Part shown: positions 54,093 to 62,252 of the stretch, one piece after another
Layout: each line of letters opens with the position of its first letter
Position numbering within the stretch: the first letter of the stretch is position 1
Assembly: GCF_900169075.1 (NCBI RefSeq)
Contig: NZ_LT827015.1
Span: forward strand, 2,062,158 to 2,126,157
Length of the DNA stretch: 64,000 nt
Direction: 5' to 3'
Origin: Chryseobacterium phocaeense
GTDB taxonomy: Bacteria > Bacteroidota > Bacteroidia > Flavobacteriales > Weeksellaceae
The notes under the pieces: model-generated
Databases searched by the model: none
What the model saw: only the letters and a program-made list of their open reading frames with translations
What the model was told of the DNA's origin: nothing
Translations under genes and position numbers: made by a program

Positions 54093-54794
54093 TCAGCCAT
54101 GCATATAATCCAGGTATATTTTTTCAAGCTCGCCGGCTGTTACGCCTTCTGTATTCATTTCTTTAACCAAAATCCCGTTTTTGAGAATTCCGATACGGCT
54201 GCAGGTTTCCCTGACCCTGAAAATATCATGGGATGCCATTAAAATAGCAGCTCCTTCATCGGCCAATTTTTTAAGCAAAGCAGAAAGTTCATTGCTTGCC
54301 ATAGGATCCAGGCCGCTTGCAGGTTCATCCAACAGGTATACTTTAGCTTTTTTTGCATAGGCAATGGCAATACCAACCTTCTGTCTCATTCCTTTAGAAT
54401 AGGCACCTGTCTTTTTATGATGAGCATCCTTTTGGAGCCCGCAATCCGAAAGAATACCGGAAAGTTCTTCTGTCGTATAGTCCCTGCCTGCCAGCTTACA
54501 GAAATAGTAAAGGTTTTCGATTCCTGTTAAATAGGGGTAGAGGTTTACATTTTCAGGAATATATCCGATCATTTCCCTCGCTTTTCCGGCATCGGTGCTT
54601 GTATTGACATAATTGATCGTAATGGTCCCGGTATCCGGCTTTAAGAAGCCCAGCAGCATATTCAGTGTGGTGGATTTACCGGCTCCGTTCGGGCCAAGAA
54701 GTCCGTAGATTTCTCCTTCTTTCACAGCCAGGGAGAGCTCTGTTACAGCCCTTTTACCATTATAGGATTTGCTTGTATTATCTATTTTAATCAT
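54093..54794 (-). CDS. ABC transporter ATP-binding protein
   Basis: 233 residues. Walker A GPNGAGKST, signature YSKGMRQKVG, Walker B VYLLDEPASGLDP, switch His in ASHD. Sequence style is that of NosF/LanF-type ATPases working with ABC-2 permeases. It lies 160 bp upstream of the first permease gene with an operator pair between them, so it may have its own transcript, and it shares a divergent promoter region with the Fur-family gene. Probable motor for the two permeases. Confidence 0.93.
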   Translation of the reverse strand: MIKIDNTSKSYNGKRAVTELSLAVKEGEIYGLLGPNGAGKSTTLNMLLGFLKPDTGTITINYVNTSTDAGKAREMIGYIPENVNLYPYLTGIENLYYFCKLAGRDYTTEELSGILSDCGLQKDAHHKKTGAYSKGMRQKVGIAIAYAKKAKVYLLDEPASGLDPMASNELSALLKKLADEGAAILMASHDIFRVRETCSRIGILKNGILVKEMNTEGVTAGELEKIYLDYMHG

Positions 54795-54813
54795 AGTTTA
54801 ATAATTCCGTTAA

Positions 54814-54866
54814 TGCAATATTGTTTCAAAAATAAAGATTATATTTGTTACTGCAACAATATGGCA
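54814..54866. promoter_or_regulatory. Pair of Fur-type operators in the ATPase/regulator divergent promoter
   Basis: TGCAATA-T-TGTTTCA at 54814-54828 and TGCAACA-A-TATGGCA at 54852-54866, each with one or two departures from TGCAACA-W-TGTTGCA. Start points are 38 bp apart. Location between the ATPase gene and the regulator gene indicates autoregulation and control of the ATPase. Confidence 0.72.
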
Positions 54867-54895
54867 TTAATTATATTGAAATTTATTCAGAAAAC

Positions 54896-55276
54896 ATGAA
54901 ACAGTCGAGAAATACAATAGCTAGAAAAGAGATCACAAGGCTCATCCACGAATCCGGGATAGCATTGTCTCATGCGGAGTTGCAGGTTCTATTGGATGGG
55001 CTCTGCGACCGTGTTACCACCTACAGGGTGCTGGAGAGATTAATGGATGAAGGGGTTATCCATAAAGTAGTGGATATAGACGGAACCCTTAAGTATGCCG
55101 AATGTCATACCTGTACCACAGAAATTCACCATCATGATCATCTGCATTTCAGCTGTGAGCAATGCAAGACGGTGACCTGTGTGGAGGATGTGGAACCTAA
55201 AATTAAATTACCGGTAAACTATAAGGTTCATAAGATTAACCTGACGGTTTCCGGAATCTGCCCTAACTGCCAGTAA
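54896..55276 (+). CDS. Fur-family metalloregulator (Zur-like by inference)
   Basis: 126 residues from ATG 54896; the open frame reaches back to 54845 through an operator and is not coding. N-terminal winged helix (LSHAELQVLLDGLCDRVTTY, recognition helix in RVTTYRVLERLMDEGVIHKV), then the metal/dimer domain: HHHDHLHFSCEQC with Cys87/Cys90 and the terminal CPNC with Cys122/Cys125, the structural zinc site. The His cluster at 78-84 is the usual regulatory metal region. Whether it senses zinc, iron, copper or peroxide cannot be fixed from sequence; size and Cys pairs fit Zur well. It sits in the lanthipeptide locus, and its box is in all promoters of the locus. Confidence 0.88.
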   Translation: MKQSRNTIARKEITRLIHESGIALSHAELQVLLDGLCDRVTTYRVLERLMDEGVIHKVVDIDGTLKYAECHTCTTEIHHHDHLHFSCEQCKTVTCVEDVEPKIKLPVNYKVHKINLTVSGICPNCQ

Positions 55277-55299
55277 AAAGGATTTTATACGAAATCTAA

Positions 55300-55425
55300 G
55301 TTTTTAACCATTAAGATCATTGAAGAAATTAAGAATATTAAGATGAGCTTTGCTTTATTAAAAATCTTTATGATTTTTCTTAACTTACCTTCACTTCTTC
55401 AATGATCTTAATGGTTTAATCCAAA
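55300..55425. repeat. Inverted-repeat element, about 120 bp
   Basis: AACCATTAAGATCATTGAAG and CTTCAATGATCTTAATGGTT are perfect 20-bp ends. AAATTAAGAATATTAAG and CTTAACTT-type inner arms and GAGCTTTGCTTT follow. The interior matches the second half of the 340-bp units at 47.1-48.5 kb. It lies between convergent regulator and dGTPase genes. Confidence 0.8.
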
Positions 55426-55460
55426 TAAGTGTTGCGATAAAATAGAGCTGATGCTATGAA

Positions 55461-56816
55461 TTATACAGTCATTCCGATATCAATTCCTTTAATCTTCCTG
55501 TAAAGATCCGTTGCAAAATTATCCGTCATCCCTGAGACAAAATCTATAACCCCAAGGACTTTCTGATAGTCTGTTCCTTCTTCGTAGACAAACTGTCTCG
55601 GAAGCAGCTTCAGGGCTTTTTTGTCGTAAGATTTCCTTTCATCTTCAGGTTTAAGAATGGAGGGAATAAAATGATCCAGAAGCTCGTACATTACGTTGTA
55701 GCCTGCATTTTCAATTTCCACGACCGCTTTATGGTTGTAGATTTTTTCAATGGAGAAAGCTTCAATATCCTGAAGTGCACGGTTTTCGGATTTATAAATA
55801 TCCAGCAGCCCGTTATCCAGATTACCCCGGAGAATATTTTCAAAATTATGCTTATAAATTTCTAAAGATTTATTGATCAAAGCATTGATCGCTTTTGCCC
55901 GCAGATAAGAGATTTTCTCATTTTCATTGGAAATAGAGGCCAGTTTATTTTTCACGCGGTCCGTATCGCCGCTTTCGGATCTGATCAGCTCAAAAAACAG
56001 GTTTTCACAATCTGACGTGGATACAATGCCCAGCCTGTGCGCATCTTCCATGTCTATAATATTATAACAGATATCATCCGCAGCCTCTACAAGCCATACG
56101 AACGGATGTCTCTTGAATATGTAAGGTTCTTCGTTTTCAAGGATAAGATTGGTCTCTCTTGCAATATCAAGGAAAATATCTTTTTCATTCTGGAAAAACC
56201 CGAATTTCTTTCTGTGGATAATTCCTTTTTTCTTCGCCACCGCTTCACACGGATATTTTGCAATACTGGCCAGCGTAGAAAAAGTAAGCTGGATTCCGCC
56301 GTCATCTTTTCCCTGCTGTTGCTGAGCCAGAACTCTTATGGCATTGGCATTTCCTTCAAAATTTACCAGATCTGCCCATTCTTTTTCATTGAATTTCAGC
56401 TTCAGGTCTTTTTCATTTCTTTCAAAATAACTCGCAATGGCATCTTCTCCTGAATGTCCGAAAGCCGGATTCCCCACATCATGGCATAAACAGGCTGCCG
56501 CAATAACGTTTCCTAAATTATGCAGATAGAAATTCTTAGAATCTTCCGTAAGGTCACTCTTATAAGCATCAAAGATGAATTCCCCGATGATACTTCCCAA
56601 ACTCCGGCCTACTGATGAAACTTCCAGTGAGTGGGTCAGCCTGTTGTGGACAAAAACACTTCCCGGAAGCGGAAAAACCTGGGTTTTATTCTGAAGTCTT
56701 CTGAATGCAGAAGAGAAGATAATCCGGTCGAAATCTCTCTGAAAATCAGTTCTTGAAGCTTTGGTGTGCGGATTGTTTCCTGTACGCTGATTCGTGAAAA
56801 TCTGGTTTAAATTCAT
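55461..56816 (-). CDS. dgt: dGTP triphosphohydrolase (dGTPase)
   Basis: 451 residues from the second of two adjacent ATGs (56816; 56819 also possible). HD-domain nucleotide hydrolase that cuts dGTP to deoxyguanosine and triphosphate. Motifs: FRRLQNKTQVFPLPG, HNRLTHSLEVSSVGRSLG, the HD pair CHDVGNPAFGHSGE, and a later VEAADDICYNIIDMEDA. Full length. It is divergent from the glycosylase gene across about 70 bp. Confidence 0.93.
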   Translation of the reverse strand: MNLNQIFTNQRTGNNPHTKASRTDFQRDFDRIIFSSAFRRLQNKTQVFPLPGSVFVHNRLTHSLEVSSVGRSLGSIIGEFIFDAYKSDLTEDSKNFYLHNLGNVIAAACLCHDVGNPAFGHSGEDAIASYFERNEKDLKLKFNEKEWADLVNFEGNANAIRVLAQQQQGKDDGGIQLTFSTLASIAKYPCEAVAKKKGIIHRKKFGFFQNEKDIFLDIARETNLILENEEPYIFKRHPFVWLVEAADDICYNIIDMEDAHRLGIVSTSDCENLFFELIRSESGDTDRVKNKLASISNENEKISYLRAKAINALINKSLEIYKHNFENILRGNLDNGLLDIYKSENRALQDIEAFSIEKIYNHKAVVEIENAGYNVMYELLDHFIPSILKPEDERKSYDKKALKLLPRQFVYEEGTDYQKVLGVIDFVSGMTDNFATDLYRKIKGIDIGMTV

Positions 56817-56886
56817 CATTTTTCAAAATTACTCCAAATTTTATTTTTACGGAATAGTATTTGAACTTTTATTGAAAAGCAAAGCC

Positions 56887-57621
56887 ATGCCTGAAGGACC
56901 GTCCATACTTTTAATGAAAGAAAGCCTGCTGCCGTTTGTCGGAAAAACAGTGACAGAAGCATTAGGTAATGCCCAATTCGACAAAGAGCCATTAATTGGC
57001 CAGACTTTACAGGAGATCCGTACTTTCGGAAAACAGACGTATCTGGTTTTTGACAGTATGGCTGTCCGGATTCATCTTTTAATGTTTGGCTCGTACGGTA
57101 TTGATGAACAGACCAAGCCGGACAAACGCCTGCGTCTGTCACTCCATTTCAAATCCGGCAGCATGTATTTTTACACCTGCTCGGTAAAATCTGTGGATCT
57201 GGAGTTCCTTTCCACCATAGATTGGGAAGCTGATATTATGAGTGATGCATGGAATCCCGGAAAAGCGGAAAAGAAACTGAAAGCCAGACCGGAAATGATG
57301 GTCTGCGATGCCTTGATGGATCAGGATATTTTTTCGGGTGTGGGAAATATTATTAAGAATGAAGTCCTGTTCCGGATTGGGGTACAGCCTGAAAGTTTAA
57401 TCGGGCATCTGCCTCCGAAAAAGCTCAAAGAACTGATAGCTGAAGCCAGAAATTACAGTTTTGATTTCCTGGAATGGAAACGGGAATTTGTCCTGAAGAA
57501 ACATTGGCTGGCCCACACAAAAACCATATGTCCGAAATGCGGACAGAAACTCATTAAAAAACAGACAGGACGAGGAAAAAGAAGGAGTTTTTACTGCGAA
57601 AAAGATCAGAAGCTGTATTAA
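56887..57621 (+). CDS. Fpg/Nei-family DNA glycosylase
   Basis: 244 residues from ATG 56887; an upstream extension to 56794 is not real because MPEGP, with the catalytic Pro2 and Glu3, must be the N-terminus. Removes oxidised bases and nicks the site. Also seen: the helix-two-turn-helix region with DQDIFSGVGNIIKNEVLFR, and a C-terminal zinc finger (TICPKCGQKL ... FYCEKDQKLY). The fourth Cys of the finger (C-x2-C-Q) is Asp here. Closer to Nei-like enzymes of Bacteroidota than to MutM. Confidence 0.9.
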   Translation: MPEGPSILLMKESLLPFVGKTVTEALGNAQFDKEPLIGQTLQEIRTFGKQTYLVFDSMAVRIHLLMFGSYGIDEQTKPDKRLRLSLHFKSGSMYFYTCSVKSVDLEFLSTIDWEADIMSDAWNPGKAEKKLKARPEMMVCDALMDQDIFSGVGNIIKNEVLFRIGVQPESLIGHLPPKKLKELIAEARNYSFDFLEWKREFVLKKHWLAHTKTICPKCGQKLIKKQTGRGKRRSFYCEKDQKLY

Positions 57622-57649
57622 ACGGACGAACTCAAAAGTAGAAATTTAG

Positions 57650-57725
57650 ACCGGAGATTGGAAGATGGAAGTTTTTTCGTAGTCGATAACTCCCCTCTTC
57701 CATCCTCAAGCTTCCTGACCTCGGA
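57650..57725. repeat. Intergenic inverted repeat, same family as 15770-15955
   Basis: GATTGGAAGATGGAAG on the left and CTCTTCCATCCTCAAGCTTCC on the right, with AACTCCCCTCTTCC matching the right arm at 15.9 kb. Sits downstream of the glycosylase gene and may end its transcript. The next 160 bp to 57889 hold no gene. Confidence 0.5.
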
Positions 57726-57889
57726 GTGTCCATTTAAATTCATACTCATTATTCTTATTTACAAAATCTATTTTGACCAGTGTTTTTTCCATTCGGTGAA
57801 GCAGGTGGAAAGTCTTTATATTTGGTGTTTAAAACTAAAGTACATCCCTACCGGATGATGCTACCCAACCCAATTTAATTTTTCAGAAA

Positions 57890-58516
57890 ATGACAGACCA
57901 CAATTGGCTCGACAGATGGAACGACCGCTACAGCAGCCAGGAATTCGCTTACGGAACTGAACCCAACAACTACTTAAAAGAACAGCTTGAAAAACTGGAG
58001 CCGGGCTCTATTCTTTTTCCCGCAGAAGGAGAAGGACGAAACGCTGTTTTTGCAGCTACAAAAGGATGGAATGTATCTGCCTTTGACATCAGCAGCGAAG
58101 GAAAAAACAAAGCTTTACAGCTGGCTGAGCAGCATCAGGTCACCATAGATTATCAGGTAGGAGAATTGCAGACCCTTGATTTCCAGACAGAGCAGTTTGA
58201 TGCAATTGCACTGATTTACGCTCATTTTCCGGCGGATATCAAATCTTCTATTCATCAGATGCTGGACCGGTATCTCCGCAAGGGAGGTTTTATTATTTTT
58301 GAAGCCTTCAGTAAAAGTCATCTGGAGTATGTGACCAAAAATGAAAAAGTAGGCGGACCAAAAGATATAGGTTCCTTGTTTTCAGTGGATGAGATCAAAG
58401 CTGATTTTCCGGATTATAAAGTGATACAGCTTGAAGAGATGGAAATACAGCTTAATGAAGGATTATTTCACAATGGTACCGGCTCTGTGATTCGCTTCAC
58501 TGGACAAAAGCTGTAA
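57890..58516 (+). CDS. Class I SAM-dependent methyltransferase
   Basis: 208 residues. Starts [20 protein letters not shown], followed by [16 protein letters not shown], the pattern of TehB/thiopurine-type small-molecule methyltransferases. SAM motif I is [20 protein letters not shown], acidic residue of motif II in [10 protein letters not shown], motif [14 protein letters not shown]. Substrate unknown. Monocistronic in appearance. Confidence 0.9.
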   Translation: MTDHNWLDRWNDRYSSQEFAYGTEPNNYLKEQLEKLEPGSILFPAEGEGRNAVFAATKGWNVSAFDISSEGKNKALQLAEQHQVTIDYQVGELQTLDFQTEQFDAIALIYAHFPADIKSSIHQMLDRYLRKGGFIIFEAFSKSHLEYVTKNEKVGGPKDIGSLFSVDEIKADFPDYKVIQLEEMEIQLNEGLFHNGTGSVIRFTGQKL

Positions 58517-58518
58517 GT

Positions 58519-59089
58519 TTAGTCCTGATTCAGAAACCCACCGGTATATTTTGTGAAAAAATCGGCTCTGTATACTTCCCCGATGGGAATTTCAGCTTCC
58601 TCAATATAGATATTATGATTGTCGGATGGCTTGCTGCTTAATGTCCTGCTTCCTCAAAAAGTACTGATCCGAAAGAATATTTCTTCCAATGGCAGGCTTT
58701 CCTTAGGGAGTGAAATGGACAATACTTCTTTTTATATCTACAGAAGCAGCAGAACGTATGAGTTCCGGCAACTGGAAATCAATTCGGGGGCTATTTATGA
58801 GCATAATTTTTGTCTTTACTTTGTTGGAAAAACGCAATGGCGCAAGGGTTTTAAATAAGTGAATGTTTTAAAGGCGCGAGAAAATCAAAGATTTTCAGCA
58901 AGGCTTATGATGATGAGTAAGAGATTTGCTTATTATTCTTCATGATCGTGCTGTACAATTGTATTCAAAAATAATCCTTGCGTCTTAAAAACATGAAGAA
59001 ATAAAATTTAAAGGCTAAAATTCCTTAATTTTTTAATCCTTTAATCTTTTAATTTTAAATTTTTCAATCTTTCAATCTTTCAATCAAAA
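58519..59089. pseudogene. Eroded DNA with a LytTR-like C-terminal remnant
   Basis: On the minus strand about 58519-58650 reads DNHNIYIEEAEIPIGEVYRA then DFFTKYTGGFLNQD and a stop, resembling the end of a LytTR domain (compare IPVGQTYRDSF at 2.4 kb). Upstream frames are broken. A 79-codon plus-strand frame at 58619-58858 overlaps it and shows no family. The rest, to 59089, contains copies of AAAATCAAAGATTTTC-type repeat pieces and T/A-rich repeats (TTTAATCTTTTAA). Confidence 0.3.
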
Positions 59090-59090
59090 T

Positions 59091-59426
59091 TCAATGCGTT
59101 CCCATCTTTGAAAACACATTAATAACCACCACCCCGATCACAATAAGCGCAATGCCTATTAATGCCGGAAGGTCCGGAACCTGCTTAAATGCCACTACCC
59201 CGATAAGTGTGATAAAAATAATCCCGACTCCCGACCATATGGCATACGTAATTCCCACAGGGATCTGCCGAAGGGTAAGGCTGAGACAATAAAACGCAGC
59301 AGCATAGCCCACAACTGTTATTACAGAAGGCAACAGCTTTGAAAATTCTTCGGATTTTTTCAGGAAAGTGGTGGCGATGATCTCAAAGATGATGGCTAAG
59401 GCCAGAAATATATAACTGCGTCCCAT
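59091..59426 (-). CDS. SMR-family multidrug efflux protein
   Basis: 111 residues and four transmembrane helices. The SMR fingerprint is intact: Glu14 in LALAIIFEIIATTFLKKSEE, YAAAFYCLSLTLRQIPVGIT, YAIWSGVGIIFITLIGVVAF. Works as a proton-coupled dimer that exports cationic compounds or guanidinium. Promoter side faces a long AT-rich gap. Confidence 0.93.
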   Translation of the reverse strand: MGRSYIFLALAIIFEIIATTFLKKSEEFSKLLPSVITVVGYAAAFYCLSLTLRQIPVGITYAIWSGVGIIFITLIGVVAFKQVPDLPALIGIALIVIGVVVINVFSKMGTH

Positions 59427-60135
59427 TTGGATTGTTTTTCACAAAAATACTGAAAAGCTTCTTCTTTCTGATCCTGATTTTCTGAAAAACCTCCTGATTT
59501 TTCAATCCCTGATCTTAATCAAATCTCTGAACTTTTCTGAATCCTACCTGAGCATCCTTATTATGGTATTTACTCCTGAAAAAACAATAACATAAGCTTT
59601 ATTTTTTTGTCATACTATTTCAATATATATAAGGACTGTAAAAAAATTTTAATAAAAAAGTCTGACAGCAGATGTTTCATATGTGTCAGTATTTCCATGA
59701 CATGTGACAAAATTTTCAAATTGATGTCAAAATACATAACATTATTCCAGAGCATGTGAAAAAATTTCTATCCGAAAAATAAGTTTTCTTAACATAATAT
59801 TTCTTTCATTTCATAAAATCTGATGTTTTAAAACGGTCTCAAAAGCCGGTATTATGCATCGCATTTCTTCTTTTTTGTTTTATCAAGTCCAATATAGAAG
59901 CAGTAAAACGTTTGTTGATTTAATAATTTTTTACTGATAACACAATAAATGTATTAATAATTTCATAAAAATACATTAATTTTTTGTAAACATTAAGTTA
60001 ATAAAAACCTAAAGATAAACCACATAACACACTGATAAACATCATAATAATTTAATTTGGCATGTGATTTGAAAGCTGTAATATTGCAATTAGAAAATTG
60101 ATAAAATAAAGTCAAATAATTAAAAATAAAACAAA
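59427..60135. other. Long AT-rich gap, no clear gene
   Basis: About 700 bp. No ORF with protein-like content. It contains repeated TGTCA/TGACA-type short palindromes near 59660-59720 (GTGTCAGTATTTCCATGACATGTGACA), and the promoter and leader of the micro-ORF at 60136. A small RNA cannot be excluded. Confidence 0.35.
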
Positions 60136-60219
60136 ATGGTAACTTACATTGGTATCGCAACATGTTTAGTAGTGTTTTCATCTTACTTTGCAACTGTAAA
60201 AAGAGAAGAAAGAAACTAA
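60136..60219 (+). CDS. 27-residue membrane micro-protein
   Basis: ATG at 60136, stop at 60217-60219. One hydrophobic helix (YIGIATCLVVFSSYFATV) with a charged C-terminus KREERN, the shape of CydX-, KdpF- or CcoQ-type single-pass micro-proteins. No partner complex gene is next to it. A hairpin terminator at 60384 follows 165 bp downstream. Shortness makes the call uncertain, but the membrane topology pattern is distinct from random AT-rich sequence. Confidence 0.5.
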   Translation: MVTYIGIATCLVVFSSYFATVKREERN

Positions 60220-60383
60220 GTTCTATAAAGCAGACGAGCCTATAGAACATCTATATTAATTGTATTGTTTATGTTTTTAATCTGAATACTCAGATTCTGC
60301 TCTTTTACTCAATGGAGTAAAAGGGCCCAAAAACATAACCTCAAATTGGACTTCATAGCAAATTTTATATATCCAAATAGTCA

Positions 60384-60412
60384 AGTCGTGCTTTTGCACG
60401 GCTTTTCTTGTA
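60384..60412 (+). terminator. Hairpin terminator
   Basis: GTCGTGC and GCACGGC arms with a TTTT loop, followed by TTTTCTTGT. A second smaller hairpin (CTTTTACTC/GAGTAAAAG) lies near 60300-60325. Either could end the micro-ORF transcript. Confidence 0.65.
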
Positions 60413-60468
60413 TTTAAAGGAGTCTCAAAGCTGATAAAAACTTTGTATGATGTTAAACGGATCTTGTT

Positions 60469-61284
60469 TTATTGCAGAAACGGATACGTAAAAAAGATAA
60501 TATGGATGAGATTAAACAGAAAATGAGCCAGGATGTTCAGGAAGATGTTTTGCGACCGATGGTACATCCACCCATACATGATCCCTGCTACTGCAGCATA
60601 AGATACATAAGCAGCTCCCCCCTGCCAGTGCAGAAGACCAAAGCCTAAACCAGCCACCACAATAGCTATAACACCTGAATATCTGATCTTCAGTACTGAC
60701 AGATGTCTTTGCAGAAATCCCCTGAACAGAACCTCCTCCGCCATACATACAATGAAAAGATTATTGATTCCCCAAATAAGAAAATAGGAACGAAGCTTAA
60801 AATCAAATCTTACAAAATGAAACAGTGTTGCCAGGCTGAGAAGAAGAACAATGGTCATCAGAAAAAGCGGCCAGATTTTCTTCACCCCTTCCCGGAAATT
60901 TGTTTTTAAAGGAATAATAAATAGCAGAAGGATCAGTCCGGCCAACAGCTTATCCACATTAAAGTACATGGTAAAAGGAACCGCATCTTCGGAAACTTTG
61001 ATCTTATCAAAATACAAGACATTGTTAAATCCAGGAATGATATGCTGATACACGGCAAAACAAACCCCAAGAATCAACACTGCAAGGCCATGGTAAAGAA
61101 AACGGGGATACTTTGTATTTCTTTCTAATGAAGAATAAATCTGAGCCATACCTGCCAGTATTACAACCGCCAGCATATCGGTCCACTCAATAAGCCCGAG
61201 AAAAAATACAGCAATCACAATGGAGAATATCAATCCAAACTGTATCAGGCTCTGTTTTCCGGTGTATTCTTTTATAATATTCAT
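60469..61284 (-). CDS. CPBP-family intramembrane metalloprotease
   Basis: 271 residues with about eight transmembrane helices. Catalytic motifs of the CAAX-protease/bacteriocin-processing family: EEVLFRGFLQRHL (Glu-Glu-x3-Arg), FGLLHW (His), and NIFLNILAHFLFNLIHI (His/Asn). Family members process prenylated or other membrane proteins and can give bacteriocin self-immunity. No bacteriocin gene is adjacent. Single gene. Confidence 0.92.
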   Translation of the reverse strand: MNIIKEYTGKQSLIQFGLIFSIVIAVFFLGLIEWTDMLAVVILAGMAQIYSSLERNTKYPRFLYHGLAVLILGVCFAVYQHIIPGFNNVLYFDKIKVSEDAVPFTMYFNVDKLLAGLILLLFIIPLKTNFREGVKKIWPLFLMTIVLLLSLATLFHFVRFDFKLRSYFLIWGINNLFIVCMAEEVLFRGFLQRHLSVLKIRYSGVIAIVVAGLGFGLLHWQGGAAYVSYAAVAGIMYGWMYHRSQNIFLNILAHFLFNLIHIIFFTYPFLQ

Positions 61285-61532
61285 AAGTAACTTATATTCA
61301 GATTAAGCAAAAATCTGCTGATGCAAAAGTAAAATATTTACTGATGATCTTTATAACAATAACCTCGTCATTTATCCGGTTAAAGCCCTTCCCCACTCAT
61401 TTTAAAGTATATTACCACCGCCTTCATATCTTTGGCCTCATCAGTCTGGACTACCATTTAATTCACTTTCAGGCTCTCCCCATCATCCAATAAAGCTTTA
61501 TCTTTGTGTGATAAATTATTTTTTAATTGAGC

Positions 61533-62252
61533 ATGAATCTGTATAATCTCATCATTCAGGATAAAGAGGAAGTTACCCTCAACGATGTATTTCTCGGCAA
61601 CAGCAACAGAGACCAACTGGTGCAGCTTATCAAGGAACACACTTACGTTAAAGAATTACAGGAATACGGACTTCCGGTGAATAACAAGATCCTGCTGCAG
61701 GGAAATTCAGGATGCGGAAAAACCATGACAGCGAAGGCGGTGGCCAATGCATTGGGTAAAAATATCCTGATTCTTAACCTGAGCAATATTGTTTCTTCCC
61801 GTATTGGAGAGACTTCCCAGAATATTAAAATGATTTTTGACAAAGCCGCAAGGGAAAGGTCGGTTTTATTTCTGGATGAACTGGACCAGATCGGAAAAGC
61901 AAGAGGCAGTGATGACAAAGATGTAGGCGAGATGAGAAGACTGGTGAATACGCTGATCCAGCTGATTGATTATTATCCGGAAAATGCCCTGCTGCTCTGT
62001 GCAACCAATCATGCAGAAATCATTGACACAGCCCTGTTAAGACGCTTTCAGCTAAAAATCAATTATGAAATGCCTTCCGCAGAGTTCCTGGATACTTTTT
62101 ATGATGAACTTCTTTCTAAGTTCCCGGAAGATCTCAGAAATATTGAGCGCAAGTACAACGTTTCGTTTGCCGAAGCGAAAGACCATACGTTTACTGCCGT
62201 AAAATCGGCTCTGATCAGAAAACTGGAATCCCGGGAAATTACACAGCCATGA
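61533..62252 (+). CDS. Small AAA-type ATPase
   Basis: About 239 residues from ATG 61533 (a TTG at 61527 adds two). One AAA module: Walker A LLQGNSGCGKTMTAKAVA, Walker B VLFLDELDQIGKARG, sensor/Arg-finger region CATNHAEIIDTALLRRFQLK. A short N-terminal region (QDKEEVTLNDVFLGNSNRDQ) replaces the usual substrate domain. Its stop overlaps the ATG of the YggS-type gene (ATGA), so the two are translationally coupled. Client unknown. Confidence 0.88.
   Translation: MNLYNLIIQDKEEVTLNDVFLGNSNRDQLVQLIKEHTYVKELQEYGLPVNNKILLQGNSGCGKTMTAKAVANALGKNILILNLSNIVSSRIGETSQNIKMIFDKAARERSVLFLDELDQIGKARGSDDKDVGEMRRLVNTLIQLIDYYPENALLLCATNHAEIIDTALLRRFQLKINYEMPSAEFLDTFYDELLSKFPEDLRNIERKYNVSFAEAKDHTFTAVKSALIRKLESREITQP

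Noticed and set aside
58619..58858. 79-codon plus-strand ORF
   Set aside because: Overlaps a likely minus-strand relic, has no recognisable family, and a GTG-less start context; kept only as part of the eroded region.
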